64,000 nucleotides of DNA, taken from NCBI GenBank assembly GCA_964371355.1, contig CAYJMG010000009.1, positions 1-64,000 on the forward strand, read 5' to 3'. Within the stretch, counting starts at the first letter, position 1. Every line of letters starts with the position of its first letter. The position numbers were made by a program, and so were the translations under genes. The stretch comes from JACRBR01 sp964371355 (GTDB taxonomy: Bacteria > Chloroflexota > Dehalococcoidia > DSTF01 > JACRBR01). The notes beneath the pieces were generated by a model. It was not told the DNA's origin, did not search any database, and was given only the letters and a program-made list of their open reading frames with translations. This document shows, one piece after another, positions 26,144 to 35,475 of this stretch.

Positions 26144-26679
26144 CGGCCGCGACACTAACCGACCAACGCTCGGTCCAGGGGACCATCATGTTCACCGACA
26201 TCGTTGGCTTCACGGAGTTCAACGCGCTCCGCGGCGACTCCGAGGCGATCCAGCTCCTGTCCTTGCAGGAGCGCATCGTGAAGGAGGAGCTTTCGGGCGA
26301 CTCCCGCATCGTGAAGGAGCTTGGCGACGGGCTCATGGTCTGGTTCGCCGATGCCTGCGACGCCATCGACACCGGCCTCCGCCTCCAGGAGAGGTTCGAA
26401 GAAGAAGCCTGGAACAGCGACACACCGCTCTGGGTCCGTATCGGCCTTCACCACGGCCAGCAGACCCGTCGCGGCCTGGATCTCCTTGGACACGACGTCA
26501 ACGTCGCTTCCCGCATCATGAACTTCGCCGACTCCGGCGAGGTCCTCGCCTCCGAGGCCACCATCGAGCAGGCTGACGCCCGCCTCCCCGGCGTCGAGTT
26601 CGAGCGCCTCGGCCCCGTCGTCATGAAGGGCATCCCCACCCCCGTCAACCTCTTCCGCGTGGAACGCCGCCCGGCTTGA
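26140..26679 (+). CDS. Class III adenylate/guanylate cyclase catalytic-domain protein
   Basis: 179 residues, consisting of one cyclase homology domain only. MFTDIVGFTEF at residues 17-27 supplies the first metal Asp, VKELGDGLMVWF near 60 the second Asp, and GHDVNVASRIM near 117 the transition-state Asn and Arg. All catalytic positions seem intact, so it could make a cyclic nucleotide as a homodimer. The substrate choice cannot be fixed: the Lys-Glu-Leu segment is compatible with ATP. It has no sensor domain of its own, but its start overlaps the stop of the beta-helical protein, which may supply or localise the signal. Confidence 0.88.
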   Translation: MTAATLTDQRSVQGTIMFTDIVGFTEFNALRGDSEAIQLLSLQERIVKEELSGDSRIVKELGDGLMVWFADACDAIDTGLRLQERFEEEAWNSDTPLWVRIGLHHGQQTRRGLDLLGHDVNVASRIMNFADSGEVLASEATIEQADARLPGVEFERLGPVVMKGIPTPVNLFRVERRPA

Positions 26680-26819
26680 GGATCCGCGTGGAGCATGGGT
26701 GCCCTCGCCCGCGGTCCTCGGACAATACAACGGCATCCGCATCATCACTCCCAGGCAGTTCCTCGACGCGCTGCGCCGGGACTGACCGTCGCGGATTCGT
26801 GTGCTAGCCTTCCGCCAAC

Positions 26820-27641
26820 ATGCCTTACGCATCGATCCCATCCGGCAACCTTTACTACGAAACGCACGGCGAGGGTGACCCCCTTCTCCTCCATCCCGGC
26901 TTCGGTTGCACGGTCGAGATCTACTGGCGCAACACACAACCCCTGGCCGAGCGCTTTCAGGTCATCGTCTTCGACCCACGCGGCGCCGGCCGATCCGACG
27001 ACGGCCCGCCAACAATGACCATGAGCGACTTCTCCGGCGACGCCGCGGCCCTCCTCGATGCCCTCGGCATAGAATCAGCACACGTTTTCGGCACCTCGTT
27101 CGGCGGTATGGTCGCCCAACACATCGCCCTCGAGCACCCCGGCCGCGTCCGCCGCCTCGTCCTGGCCTGCACGACACCCGGCGGCGAGGCACACGTACTG
27201 CCGCCGGCCGAAAACATGCTGCGGTTCATGGCCGCCAGCGAGATCACCGACCCGGTCGAGGCTATGCGTTCGACCTACTTTCTGAACTACAGCGACGAGT
27301 TCGTCGCCGGGCACGATGCCCTGCTCGCGGAGCGCGCGCTTGCTAACCAGCACCTGCGCTCCACGCCCGAGGGTCGCGCGGGGCAGCTCAACGCCGTCCA
27401 GAATCACGACGCCACCGCCCGTCTGAGGGAGATCGCGCACCCCACGCTCGTCGCCCACGGCACGGAAGACGGCACGGTGCCCGTCGACAACGGCCGCACC
27501 CTCTCCGCCCGCATCCCGAACGCCGAGCTGCGTCTATACCCCCGCGGGCGCCACCTCTTCTTCACCGAGTGCGCGGAGGCCCTCAACCGCGACATCACTC
27601 AATTCCTCACCGCCACTGCCGAGCACCTCGCGGCCAAGTGA
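26820..27641 (+). CDS. Alpha/beta hydrolase
   Basis: 273-residue alpha/beta hydrolase. The oxyanion region LLLHPGFG and FDPRGAGRSD come first, the nucleophile elbow GTSFGGM gives Ser near residue 92, the acid Asp lies in HGTEDGTVP near 217, and the base His in GRHLFF near 243. It resembles 3-oxoadipate enol-lactonase and related esterases, but the substrate cannot be assigned. No signal peptide is seen. It is preceded by a 140-base gap and followed by the flavoprotein genes. Confidence 0.87.
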   Translation: MPYASIPSGNLYYETHGEGDPLLLHPGFGCTVEIYWRNTQPLAERFQVIVFDPRGAGRSDDGPPTMTMSDFSGDAAALLDALGIESAHVFGTSFGGMVAQHIALEHPGRVRRLVLACTTPGGEAHVLPPAENMLRFMAASEITDPVEAMRSTYFLNYSDEFVAGHDALLAERALANQHLRSTPEGRAGQLNAVQNHDATARLREIAHPTLVAHGTEDGTVPVDNGRTLSARIPNAELRLYPRGRHLFFTECAEALNRDITQFLTATAEHLAAK

Positions 27642-27747
27642 TTGTCCGAGCGGCGCCGGAGCCCGGGTATTGACATCGGTGAGGGTGCAACTTCAGACTG
27701 AACGTCTGTCCGCTATCCAACATCCGCTTGCGTACCGAGGTTCCCCC

Positions 27748-28371
27748 ATGACCGACGCCGACACCCGTTTCCACGACGGCAACCGCCAGCTCCAGCAGCG
27801 CTTCGACACCGAACGCCTCGCCGACCGGGTGGGCGAACTCATGCACGACACCATCGACCGCAACGACCGCGCCTTCATCGAGCACATGGACATGTTCTTC
27901 ATCGCTACCGTCGACGAACAGGGACACGCCAACTGCTCCTACAAGGGCGGCGAGCCCGGCTTCGTCCGCGTCGTCGACGACCACACGATCGCCTTCCCTA
28001 ACTACGATGGCAACGGCATGTACCTGTCGATGGGCAACGTCCTGAAGACGAAGCAGGTCGGCCTGCTCTTCATCGACTTCGAGAACCAGCACCGTATGCG
28101 CCTCAACGGCGAGGCCACCATCAGCTACGACGATCCCCTCATGGCCGAGTACCCGGAGGCGCAGTTCATCGTCCGCGTCCGCGCGCGCGAGATCTTCCCC
28201 AACTGTCCCCGCTACATCCACAAGATGAAGCTTGTCGAACACTCCAAATTCGTCCCGAAGACCGAGTGCCAGACGCCCGTCCCTTCGTGGAAGACCGGTG
28301 GCTGGGTCGATGACGTGCTGCCGGAACACGACCCGGCGCGCCTGCCCGACGCCGAAGTGCTCGACCGCTAG
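27748..28371 (+). CDS. Pyridoxamine 5'-phosphate oxidase family flavoprotein
   Basis: 207 residues with the split beta-barrel of FMN- or F420-binding PPOX-like proteins. FFIATVDEQGHANCSYKGGEPGFVRV near residue 50 is the cofactor strand-loop-strand, and FPNYDGNGMYLSMGNVL near 90 is the phosphate-contact region, matching the subgroup annotated as 'pyridoxamine 5'-phosphate oxidase-related, FMN-binding'. It is probably not a vitamin B6 enzyme. The in-frame stretch before 27748 is not conserved. It precedes a second, different PPOX gene. Confidence 0.8.
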   Translation: MTDADTRFHDGNRQLQQRFDTERLADRVGELMHDTIDRNDRAFIEHMDMFFIATVDEQGHANCSYKGGEPGFVRVVDDHTIAFPNYDGNGMYLSMGNVLKTKQVGLLFIDFENQHRMRLNGEATISYDDPLMAEYPEAQFIVRVRAREIFPNCPRYIHKMKLVEHSKFVPKTECQTPVPSWKTGGWVDDVLPEHDPARLPDAEVLDR

Positions 28372-28419
28372 ACCGAGGGCAAGGGACAATGAGCCAGAGA
28401 CAAGGGTAAGGGGGACCTG

Positions 28420-28890
28420 ATGGACGTAGCATCGTTCGCCGACATCGCAGAGGACTTCCACAACCGCGTGTCGCGCATCGCGTGGTGCAGCGTCGCCACG
28501 GTCGACCGCAAGGGACGCCCCCGTCAGCGCATCCTGCACCCCATCTGGGAGGGACCGCAGGGCTGGATCGCCACGAACCGCCACTCTCACAAAGAGAAGC
28601 ACCTCGCCGACAATGCCTTCGTCTCGCTCTCGTACTGGGACCCCCAGCACCAGCAGGTGTACGTCGATGCGAAAGCCGAGTGGTGCGACGATCCCGCCGA
28701 GAAGAAGCGGATCTGGGAGCTGTACAAGAGCACTCCGCCGCCCCTGGGCTACGACCCACAGATCATCTGGCAGGGTGGGGTGGAGGACCCGACGTACGGC
28801 CTCCTGAAGCTGACGCCGTGGCGCATCGAGCTGTACGGCCTCAACAACGTGATGACACTGGAGCCGCCAAAGGTCTGGCGTCCGAAGTAG
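28420..28890 (+). CDS. Pyridoxamine 5'-phosphate oxidase-like FMN/F420-binding protein
   Basis: 156 residues, a second split-barrel protein in the same direction 48 bases downstream. RIAWCSVATVDRKGRPRQRILHPIW near residue 18 is the cofactor-binding strand pair, followed by NRHSHKEKHLADNAFVSLSYWDP and the later LTPWRIELYGL. This layout is common in the TIGR03618-like and F420-dependent families abundant in Actinobacteria and Chloroflexota. The two PPOX genes differ in length and sequence, so they are not recent duplicates. Confidence 0.8.
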   Translation: MDVASFADIAEDFHNRVSRIAWCSVATVDRKGRPRQRILHPIWEGPQGWIATNRHSHKEKHLADNAFVSLSYWDPQHQQVYVDAKAEWCDDPAEKKRIWELYKSTPPPLGYDPQIIWQGGVEDPTYGLLKLTPWRIELYGLNNVMTLEPPKVWRPK

Positions 28891-28986
28891 CCTCGCAAGG
28901 GGGCGCGGCCTGCCGAAGAGTCGCCGGTCGTGGCGTCGTGGCGTCACGGAAGGAGCCAGCCGGCCGTTGCCCATCAAGTGAACGCC

Positions 28987-29292
28987 ATGGAACAACGAGT
29001 CCTGTGCGCCGGCAGAAGCCAGCAGATCATGGACAGCGTACTGGTCGCGCTTCGCGACGCGGGCTACGACGCAGAAGGCGCCGTCAGCATCGACACCGTC
29101 GTCGAGATGGCCACTCGTGGCGCTTACGATGCCCTCCTTGTGGGCGGCGGGATCACGGGCGACGACCGCGCCGAACTCGTCGAGCGCGTCCAGGCCATCC
29201 AGCCTCACATCGCCCTCGCCTTCGCGGACGGCGGCCCCCACACTGCCATCGAAGTCCTCAGGACTGCCCTCGGTGAGTCCCCCTCGACCTGA
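28987..29292 (+). CDS. Small receiver-like protein lacking the phosphoacceptor Asp
   Basis: 101 residues with an alternating helix/strand pattern like half of a response-regulator receiver (VLCAGRSQQIMDSVLVALRDAGY...AYDALLVGGGI...PHIALAFADGG). Where a receiver has its phosphorylated Asp at the end of strand 3, this protein has VGGG, so it would be a pseudo-receiver. No output domain is attached. The ATG at 28987 is taken because the preceding codons are Arg/Trp-rich. I cannot assign a function. Confidence 0.55.
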   Translation: MEQRVLCAGRSQQIMDSVLVALRDAGYDAEGAVSIDTVVEMATRGAYDALLVGGGITGDDRAELVERVQAIQPHIALAFADGGPHTAIEVLRTALGESPST

Positions 29293-29405
29293 CTCAGGGC
29301 CACTCCGGTTTTTCGGATCCCGTTCTCGATTCTGAGTTCTCACTGCGACATAACCCCCGCCCCTGCCACGATCCCGTCTGTTAACCTGCGGTGGATCACG
29401 CACAA

Positions 29406-32400
29406 ATGTTCACCCACCTGCACCTTCACACCGAGTTCTCCCTCCTCGACGGGCTCTCCCGCATCCCCGATGTGATGGATCGCTGCGCCGCCATCGGACA
29501 GAACTCTGTCGCCATGACCGACCACGGCGCCCTCTATGGCGCCATCGACTTCTACAAGGCGGCCCGCGAGCGCGGCATCAAGCCCATCATCGGTATCGAG
29601 GCGTACATCGCCCCCGCCTCCCGCCATAAGAAGTCCGGCTCGCGCAGCAACGAGTACTTCCACCTCACGCTGCTGGCGAAGGACGAGCAGGGCTACAAGA
29701 ACCTGATGCGCCTCAGTACCCTCTCCCATCTGGAGGGCTTCTACTACAAGCCCCGCATGGACAAGGAGATACTCGCCGAGTACGGCAAGGGCATCATCGC
29801 GCTCAGCGGCTGCCCCTCCGGCGAGATGCACCGCCTGCTGGCCGAAGGGAGGCACGACGACGCCCGCGAGCTGGCCGGGTTCTTCAAGGACGTCTTCGAC
29901 GACTTCTACCTGGAGGTCATGAAGCACGACGAGCCCGACATCAACAACGAGTGCGAGCGGGTGCTCAAGGGCCTCGTCGGGCTCTCGAAGAAGACGAAGA
30001 TCCCGCTCGTCGCCACCAACGACTCCCACTACACCCTGCCCGAGGATCACAGCATCCATGACGTGCTGCTCTGCATCGGGACGAACAGCAGCGTGCTGGA
30101 CGGCAAGCGCCCGCTGAAGATGAACGACCACGGCTACTACGTGAAGTCCGAGGAGGAGATGCTGGCCCTCTTCCCCGAGCTGCCGCAGGCCGTCACGAAC
30201 ACCCAGCTCGTCGCCGACCAGTGCAATCTCGAACTCGAGTTCGGCCGCCTCCACCTGCCCGAGCCCGAGATCCCCGCCGGCTACACACCGCACGAGTACC
30301 TCACGCACCTCTCGCGCGAGGGACTCAACCGCCGCTACCCCGACACGCCCGACGACGTGAAGGCCCGCCTGGCCTACGAGCTGGACGTCGTCGAGAAGAC
30401 CGGCTTCACCAACTACTTCCTCGTCGTCCACGACATCGCCCAGTTCTGCAAGCGAGCAGGCATCATGCTGGGGGTCCGCGGCTCGGCCGCAGCCAGCATC
30501 ATCCTCTACACGCTCGACGTGACCTTCATCGACCCGCTGGCCACGCGGCTGGTGTTCGAGCGCTTCCTCCATGTCGATCGCAAGGAGCCGCCGGACGTCG
30601 ACCTGGACATACCCGACGATCGCCGCGACGAGGTGATCAGGTACGTCGCCGAAAAGTACGGCCATGACCGCGTCGCGCAGATTATCACCTTCGGCACCAT
30701 GGGCGCGAAGGCCGCCATCCGCGACGTCGGCCGCGCCCTCGGCATGTCCTACGGCGACGTCGACCGCGTAGCCCGCGTCGTCCCCAACGCGCTCCACATG
30801 ACGCTCGAGAAGGCCCTCGAGGAGTCACCCGAGCTGGCGACGCTCTACGAGACCGACGGCCGTGTGCGCGAGCTGGTCGATACCGCACAGCGGCTCGAGG
30901 GTGTCGCCCGCCACGCCAGCACCCACGCCGCCGGAGTCGTCATCTCGCGCGAGCCGCTGGCCGAGCACGTGCCCCTGCAGCGCCCCACCGGCAAGAACGA
31001 AGAGTCCGCCATCCCCACCACGCAGTTCGCGATGGCCCAGGTCGCCGAGATCGGCCTCCTGAAGATGGACTTCCTGGGCCTCGCCAACCTCACCATCCTG
31101 GGTCAGGCCGTCGACATCATCGAGCGCACCCGCGGCATCCGCGTCGACCTGCAGACGCTTGAGGACGGCGATCGCAACACGATGGACATGCTCTCCCGCG
31201 GGGATACGTTCGGCGTGTTCCAGCTTGAGTCGCCCGGTATGCGGCGGGCGATCCAGGAGCTGCGCCCCGACAACACCGCCGAGCTGATGGCGCTCGTTGC
31301 TCTCTATCGCCCCGGTCCCATGCAGCACATCGGCGCCTTCTGCCGCGCCAAGCACGATCGCACGCAAATCAAGTACCCGCATCCCGACCTCGCCGAGATC
31401 CTCGACGAGACCTACGGCGTGATCACCTATCAGGACCAGGTGCTCATGGTCATGCGGAAGTTTGCCGGGTACTCACTCAAGGACGGCGACGCCATCCGCA
31501 AAGCCATGTCGAAGAAGGTCGCCGCGCTCATGCAGGCCGAGGGCGAGAAGTTCGTCGCCGCCTCCGTGAAGAACGGCTACAGCGAGGACGAAGCCCGCGC
31601 CATCTTCGACCTCATCGAGCCCTTCGCCGGCTACGCCTTCAACAAGGCCCACTCCGCCGTCTACGGCACCATCGCCTACCAGACCGCCTACCTGAAGGCG
31701 AACTACCCCCACGAGTACATGACCGCCGTCCTCACCAGCGCCGGCACGCACGAGCGCATCGCCGAAGCCGTCGCCGAGTGCGTCCGCATCGGCATCACCG
31801 TCCTCCCGCCCGACGTCATTACCAGCGACGTGATGTTCGCGCTGCAGGCCCCTCCAGAGTCGTCCGAACAGCGCCCAACGACCAACGACCAGCCCATCAT
31901 CCGATTCGGCCTCGCCAACGTGAAGAACGTCGGCCAGGCAGCCGCCGAGGGCATCGTCGCCGCTCGTGCCGAAGGCGCCCGCGCGGACGCCGCGCCGTTC
32001 ACCGACATCGAAGACTTCATCAAGCGCGTCGACCTGAAGGCCGTCAACAAGCGCTCGCTCGAATCCCTCATCAAGGCCGGCGCTCTCGACTGCCTCGGCC
32101 AGCGCGGCACCCTGCTGGCGAACATCGACCGCATCACGTCCCTCGCCCAGCGCGAAGCCCGCCTCAAAGAGACCGGCCAGTCGACCATGTTCGACCTGTT
32201 CGGCGACAGCGTCGCCACGCCGCTCCCCGCGCTCGAGATGGTCGAGGGCGATGCCTCCAAGGCCGAGATGCTGTCGTGGGAGAAGGAGCTGCTGGGCGTC
32301 TACGTGTCCGAGCACCCGTTCACGTCCGCCGCCGCGACCACCTCGAAGCACGTCTCCGCCCTCGTCAGCGAGGTTACGCCCGAGCTGGACGGTCGCGAGG

Positions 32401-33278
32401 TTGTCATCGCGGGCATGGTCAATGGCATCCGCCACCTCGCGACGAAGCAGGGGAAGCCGTTCATCGCCGTCATGATCGAAGACCTCTCGGGCACCGCCGA
32501 GGTCACCGTCTGGTCGGATGTCTACGAGCCCACGCGCGAACTGTGGCAGCCGGGCAACATCCTCCTCATGCTCGTCCGCGTCCGTGAGCGCAACGACCGG
32601 CTGCAGGCCTCTGTCCAGCAGGCCTCGCTCGTCCAGGCGGCCGACGGCACCGTCTCCCACGAACACTTCGCCATCCCCGCCTGGCTCACCACCGCCGTCC
32701 GCGAGTCCGCCGGCGTCTCCGTCTCGCGGGTAGAATCGGCCGAAAGTAGCGGCGGAGCTTTAGCTCCGCACCGGTCCCCATCAACGGCAAGTACCCGCGG
32801 AGCTTTTCGAGGAGTCGCCGGGGAGACAGCTCCGGTCGATGCCCCGACCACCACCGAACCCTCGTCGCCCAACCCGTCTGCCAAGAAGAACGGCAATGGC
32901 CACAACGGCGCCGCCGGCAACGGTGCCGCCCCCGCCGCGCTCGACCCCACCGCCAGCGACCAGCTACAGGCGACCACGAGGCCGCCCCTCCGCTTCATCC
33001 TCCACGAATCCGACGATCACGAAGCCGACCGCGAGCGCCTCGACGCCCTCATCGACCTCGTCAAACAACACCCTGGCCCCGATCCCGTCCGCCTCTTCAT
33101 CCACGGCCACGATGGCGACAAGATCGAACTCACCCTCCCCGACGCGACTGCGTCCGAAACCCTCCGCACCGCCGGCATCCAGCTTCTCGGCCCCACTGGC
33201 GCCGCCGAACCGCTTGCGAAGCCCGCACCCACGAACGGGCGGCGTACTCGGGGCATCGAGCCGCTTGAGGTCGTGTGA
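29406..33278 (+). CDS. dnaE: DNA polymerase III alpha subunit
   Basis: Replicative polymerase, 1290 residues. The PHP domain opens with THLHLHTEFSLLDG; the catalytic palm includes GVRGSAAASI and PPDVDLDIPDDRRDEV (two metal Asps); the fingers, helix-hairpin-helix and OB-fold (VVIAGMVNGIRHLATKQGKPFIAVMIEDLSG) follow. After the OB-fold, an unusual linker of about 100 residues contains a translated REP-like palindrome (32746-32774) and an Asn/Gly-rich stretch, then a C-terminal domain (PLRFILHESDDHEADRERLDALIDLVKQHPG...) seen in some dnaE1 proteins. A GTG at 29391 is an alternative start, but homologues begin at the ATG used here. Confidence 0.95.
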   Translation: MFTHLHLHTEFSLLDGLSRIPDVMDRCAAIGQNSVAMTDHGALYGAIDFYKAARERGIKPIIGIEAYIAPASRHKKSGSRSNEYFHLTLLAKDEQGYKNLMRLSTLSHLEGFYYKPRMDKEILAEYGKGIIALSGCPSGEMHRLLAEGRHDDARELAGFFKDVFDDFYLEVMKHDEPDINNECERVLKGLVGLSKKTKIPLVATNDSHYTLPEDHSIHDVLLCIGTNSSVLDGKRPLKMNDHGYYVKSEEEMLALFPELPQAVTNTQLVADQCNLELEFGRLHLPEPEIPAGYTPHEYLTHLSREGLNRRYPDTPDDVKARLAYELDVVEKTGFTNYFLVVHDIAQFCKRAGIMLGVRGSAAASIILYTLDVTFIDPLATRLVFERFLHVDRKEPPDVDLDIPDDRRDEVIRYVAEKYGHDRVAQIITFGTMGAKAAIRDVGRALGMSYGDVDRVARVVPNALHMTLEKALEESPELATLYETDGRVRELVDTAQRLEGVARHASTHAAGVVISREPLAEHVPLQRPTGKNEESAIPTTQFAMAQVAEIGLLKMDFLGLANLTILGQAVDIIERTRGIRVDLQTLEDGDRNTMDMLSRGDTFGVFQLESPGMRRAIQELRPDNTAELMALVALYRPGPMQHIGAFCRAKHDRTQIKYPHPDLAEILDETYGVITYQDQVLMVMRKFAGYSLKDGDAIRKAMSKKVAALMQAEGEKFVAASVKNGYSEDEARAIFDLIEPFAGYAFNKAHSAVYGTIAYQTAYLKANYPHEYMTAVLTSAGTHERIAEAVAECVRIGITVLPPDVITSDVMFALQAPPESSEQRPTTNDQPIIRFGLANVKNVGQAAAEGIVAARAEGARADAAPFTDIEDFIKRVDLKAVNKRSLESLIKAGALDCLGQRGTLLANIDRITSLAQREARLKETGQSTMFDLFGDSVATPLPALEMVEGDASKAEMLSWEKELLGVYVSEHPFTSAAATTSKHVSALVSEVTPELDGREVVIAGMVNGIRHLATKQGKPFIAVMIEDLSGTAEVTVWSDVYEPTRELWQPGNILLMLVRVRERNDRLQASVQQASLVQAADGTVSHEHFAIPAWLTTAVRESAGVSVSRVESAESSGGALAPHRSPSTASTRGAFRGVAGETAPVDAPTTTEPSSPNPSAKKNGNGHNGAAGNGAAPAALDPTASDQLQATTRPPLRFILHESDDHEADRERLDALIDLVKQHPGPDPVRLFIHGHDGDKIELTLPDATASETLRTAGIQLLGPTGAAEPLAKPAPTNGRRTRGIEPLEVV
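32746..32835. repeat. REP-like palindromes inside dnaE
   Basis: GTAG (32746-32749) is followed by an 8-bp perfect palindrome, GCGGAGCT-TT-AGCTCCGC (32752-32769). Forty bases on, GCGGAGCT (32797-32804) and AGCTCCG (32828-32834) give a second, looser pair. The element is read in frame as part of the DnaE linker, with no stop codon. Confidence 0.7.
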
Positions 33279-33470
33279 GGCGTTGCGACGCCCGTCATGG
33301 GCCATCTACACTGGTGCCACAAAGCGCAGGAGTCCGATGACTGACTAGCACCCCGGGCGAGTAACGGCGATGCCGCCACCTAAGGGTGGGCCGTTCCCGC
33401 GGGCGGTTCTCGGCACGCTTCCCGGGTACGCCGGTCCTCCAGCGTACCTATCCCACAAACTCGATTCGCC

Positions 33471-33503
33471 CGGCCACGGAACACGTCGTCCGTGGCCGTC
33501 TTT
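33471..33503 (+). terminator. Intrinsic terminator between dnaE and the ABC-F gene (possible attenuator)
   Basis: CGGCCACGG (33471-33479) and CCGTGGCCG (33490-33498) form a 9-bp perfect stem followed by TCTTT. It ends only about 25 bases before the ABC-F start and almost 200 bases after the dnaE stop, which is where attenuators of ABC-F resistance genes are often placed. It could also simply end dnaE transcription. Confidence 0.7.
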
Positions 33504-33526
33504 GCGTCCCCCGAAAGCAGGGCCGT

Positions 33527-35170
33527 ATGCTCAAAGCCAGCAACATCACCAAGATCTACGCCGGCCGCACCGTCCTCGACGGCGTCTCCTTCGTCGTCAA
33601 CCCCGGCGAGCGCGCCGGCGTCGTCGCCCCCAACGGCGCCGGCAAGACCACCCTGCTCCGCATCCTCGCCGGCCAGCTGAGCCCCGATGCCGGCTCCGTC
33701 GAGATCCCGTCCGGGGCCGTCGCCTACGTACGCCAGGGCTTCACGAATGACGCCGCGCACGCCGCCGCGGCCGTGTTCCCGTCGCTCTTCCGCGCCCTCA
33801 CCGCCTCCGCTCGCATCGAGGCCGCCGCGAACGCCCTCGCCCGCGCTTCCGACGCCGGCGCGCTCGCCGGCGCCCGGCGCGACTATGATGCCGTGCTCGA
33901 TGCCGCCGGGATCGATGCCGGCGCCCTTACCGCCGCGTGGCACGAGCTGGGGCTCCGCGACATCGCAGCCGACGAGCGCCTCAGCGCCCTCAGCGGCGGC
34001 GAGCAGACGAAGCTCGCCCTCCTTGATGCTTTCTCATCCAGCCCCGACGTCCTGCTGCTCGACGAGCCCACCAACAACCTCGACCTCCGCGCCGCCGCCT
34101 GGCTCACCGATCGCCTCGACGCCTTCGCCGGCCCCGTGGTCCTCGTTTCACACGACCGCGCTCTGCTCGACGATCACGGGGACTTCATCGTCGAGATCGA
34201 CCATCGCACCGGCGCTTCCCGCGTCTTCACCGGCGGTTACACCGACTACGCCGAGGAGAAAGCGCGTCGCCGAGAGGCGCAGTGGGCCGCCTACCGCCGC
34301 CAGCAGGACCGCGAGCGCCGCGTGAAGCAGGAGATCCGCGAGATAAAGGGCACCGCCATGCGCCGCGAGAAGTCGTCGCAGAACGACTTCTACCGCCGCA
34401 AGGCGAAGAAGGTCGCCCGCCGCGCCGTCGTCCTCGAACGCCGCCTCGAACGTCAGCTCCAGTCCGAAGATCGCATCGACAAGCCCGTCATGCGCGACTA
34501 CACGCTGAAGACCGAGATAAGGCCCGCGGCCCGCGGTGGCGATCGCATGCTCGCGATCGAAGACGTCACCATCACCGTCGCCGGCCGCACCCTCCTCGCG
34601 AACGCCTCGTTCCAGCTGGGCTGGGGCGAGCGGGCTGTGATCGTCGGCCCCAACGGCGGCGGCAAGACCACGCTCCTGCGTGGCATCGCCGGCGAACACC
34701 GGCCGCAGGCCGGCGCCATCCACCTCGGCCCCTCCGTAAAGCTCGGCTACCTCCCCCAGGACACCGCGGCCGTGGCCCCGTCCGACCTCCAGCTTCCATC
34801 CCCCAGCCTCGCTGACACCGCAACCCCGCTTTCGCTCATTCGGGCAACGGTCCCCCTCTCCGAGACCGAGGCCCGCCGGTTTCTCCACCGCTTCCTCTTC
34901 GAGGGCGATGCCGTCCACACCCCCATCGCATCGCTCAGCTACGGCGAGCGCCGCCGCCTGTCCCTCGCCAGCCTCGTCCTTGGCGGCGCCAACCTCCTCG
35001 TCCTCGACGAGCCCACCAACCACCTCGACATCCCGTCACGCGAAGCCCTCGAGGCGGCGCTGGACGCCTACGACGGCGCCATCCTCGCCGTCACCCACGA
35101 CCGCTACTTCATCGACCGCTTTGCCCTGCGGCTCTTCTCCCTCGATGAGGCCCGCCTCCGCGAGCTATAG
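33527..35170 (+). CDS. ABC-F family ATPase (ribosome-associated)
   Basis: 547 residues with two ABC domains and no membrane part. First domain: Walker A APNGAGKTT near residue 36, signature LSGGEQTKLALL near 158, Walker B LLLDEPTNNLD. An ABC-F linker rich in Arg, Lys and Glu (EEKARRREAQWAAYRRQQ) spans about 240-310. Second domain: GPNGGGKTT near 370, LSYGERRRLSLA near 470, and LVLDEPTNHLD. ABC-F proteins act on the ribosome, as translation factors or antibiotic-protection factors. Which of these applies cannot be read from the sequence. The frame upstream of 33527 crosses the terminator and is not used. Confidence 0.92.
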   Translation: MLKASNITKIYAGRTVLDGVSFVVNPGERAGVVAPNGAGKTTLLRILAGQLSPDAGSVEIPSGAVAYVRQGFTNDAAHAAAAVFPSLFRALTASARIEAAANALARASDAGALAGARRDYDAVLDAAGIDAGALTAAWHELGLRDIAADERLSALSGGEQTKLALLDAFSSSPDVLLLDEPTNNLDLRAAAWLTDRLDAFAGPVVLVSHDRALLDDHGDFIVEIDHRTGASRVFTGGYTDYAEEKARRREAQWAAYRRQQDRERRVKQEIREIKGTAMRREKSSQNDFYRRKAKKVARRAVVLERRLERQLQSEDRIDKPVMRDYTLKTEIRPAARGGDRMLAIEDVTITVAGRTLLANASFQLGWGERAVIVGPNGGGKTTLLRGIAGEHRPQAGAIHLGPSVKLGYLPQDTAAVAPSDLQLPSPSLADTATPLSLIRATVPLSETEARRFLHRFLFEGDAVHTPIASLSYGERRRLSLASLVLGGANLLVLDEPTNHLDIPSREALEAALDAYDGAILAVTHDRYFIDRFALRLFSLDEARLREL

Positions 35171-35475
35171 GATTCCCCGGTTTACTGGCGTCGGCGTGCT
35201 GCGGAATTCGCAGAGGCCGGCGGCTGTGGCCTGCCCCGGGCGGGTGAGTTTGGATCGCAGAATTGCTTGTTTCGCAAGGTGGCCGGCTGTCCTCGGCGGG
35301 ACATTGCTCGGCAGTTTTCGGTCTTCCCCGGTGGCGCGGCTCCTTTCCCATTCAAAACCGTGGACGGCGACGCCGGGCCGGCGCCGCCGCAAGACGAAGG
35401 TACGCGCACCGCGGAGCGACCTCCAAGCGGGCCAGATCACTTTCGGCGAATTTAGCTGACGAAGGATTGGCGCCC
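35171..35475. other. Intergenic region without a recognisable gene
   Basis: About 305 bases between convergent ABC-F and HhH-GPD genes. Short Arg-rich frames exist on both strands but show no family resemblance, codon bias or ribosome site. No strong T-tailed hairpin is visible. Confidence 0.5.

Noticed and set aside
27607..29403. 598-codon open frame opposite the PPOX genes
   Set aside because: Two split-barrel proteins are encoded on the other strand; the long frame has no recognisable domain.
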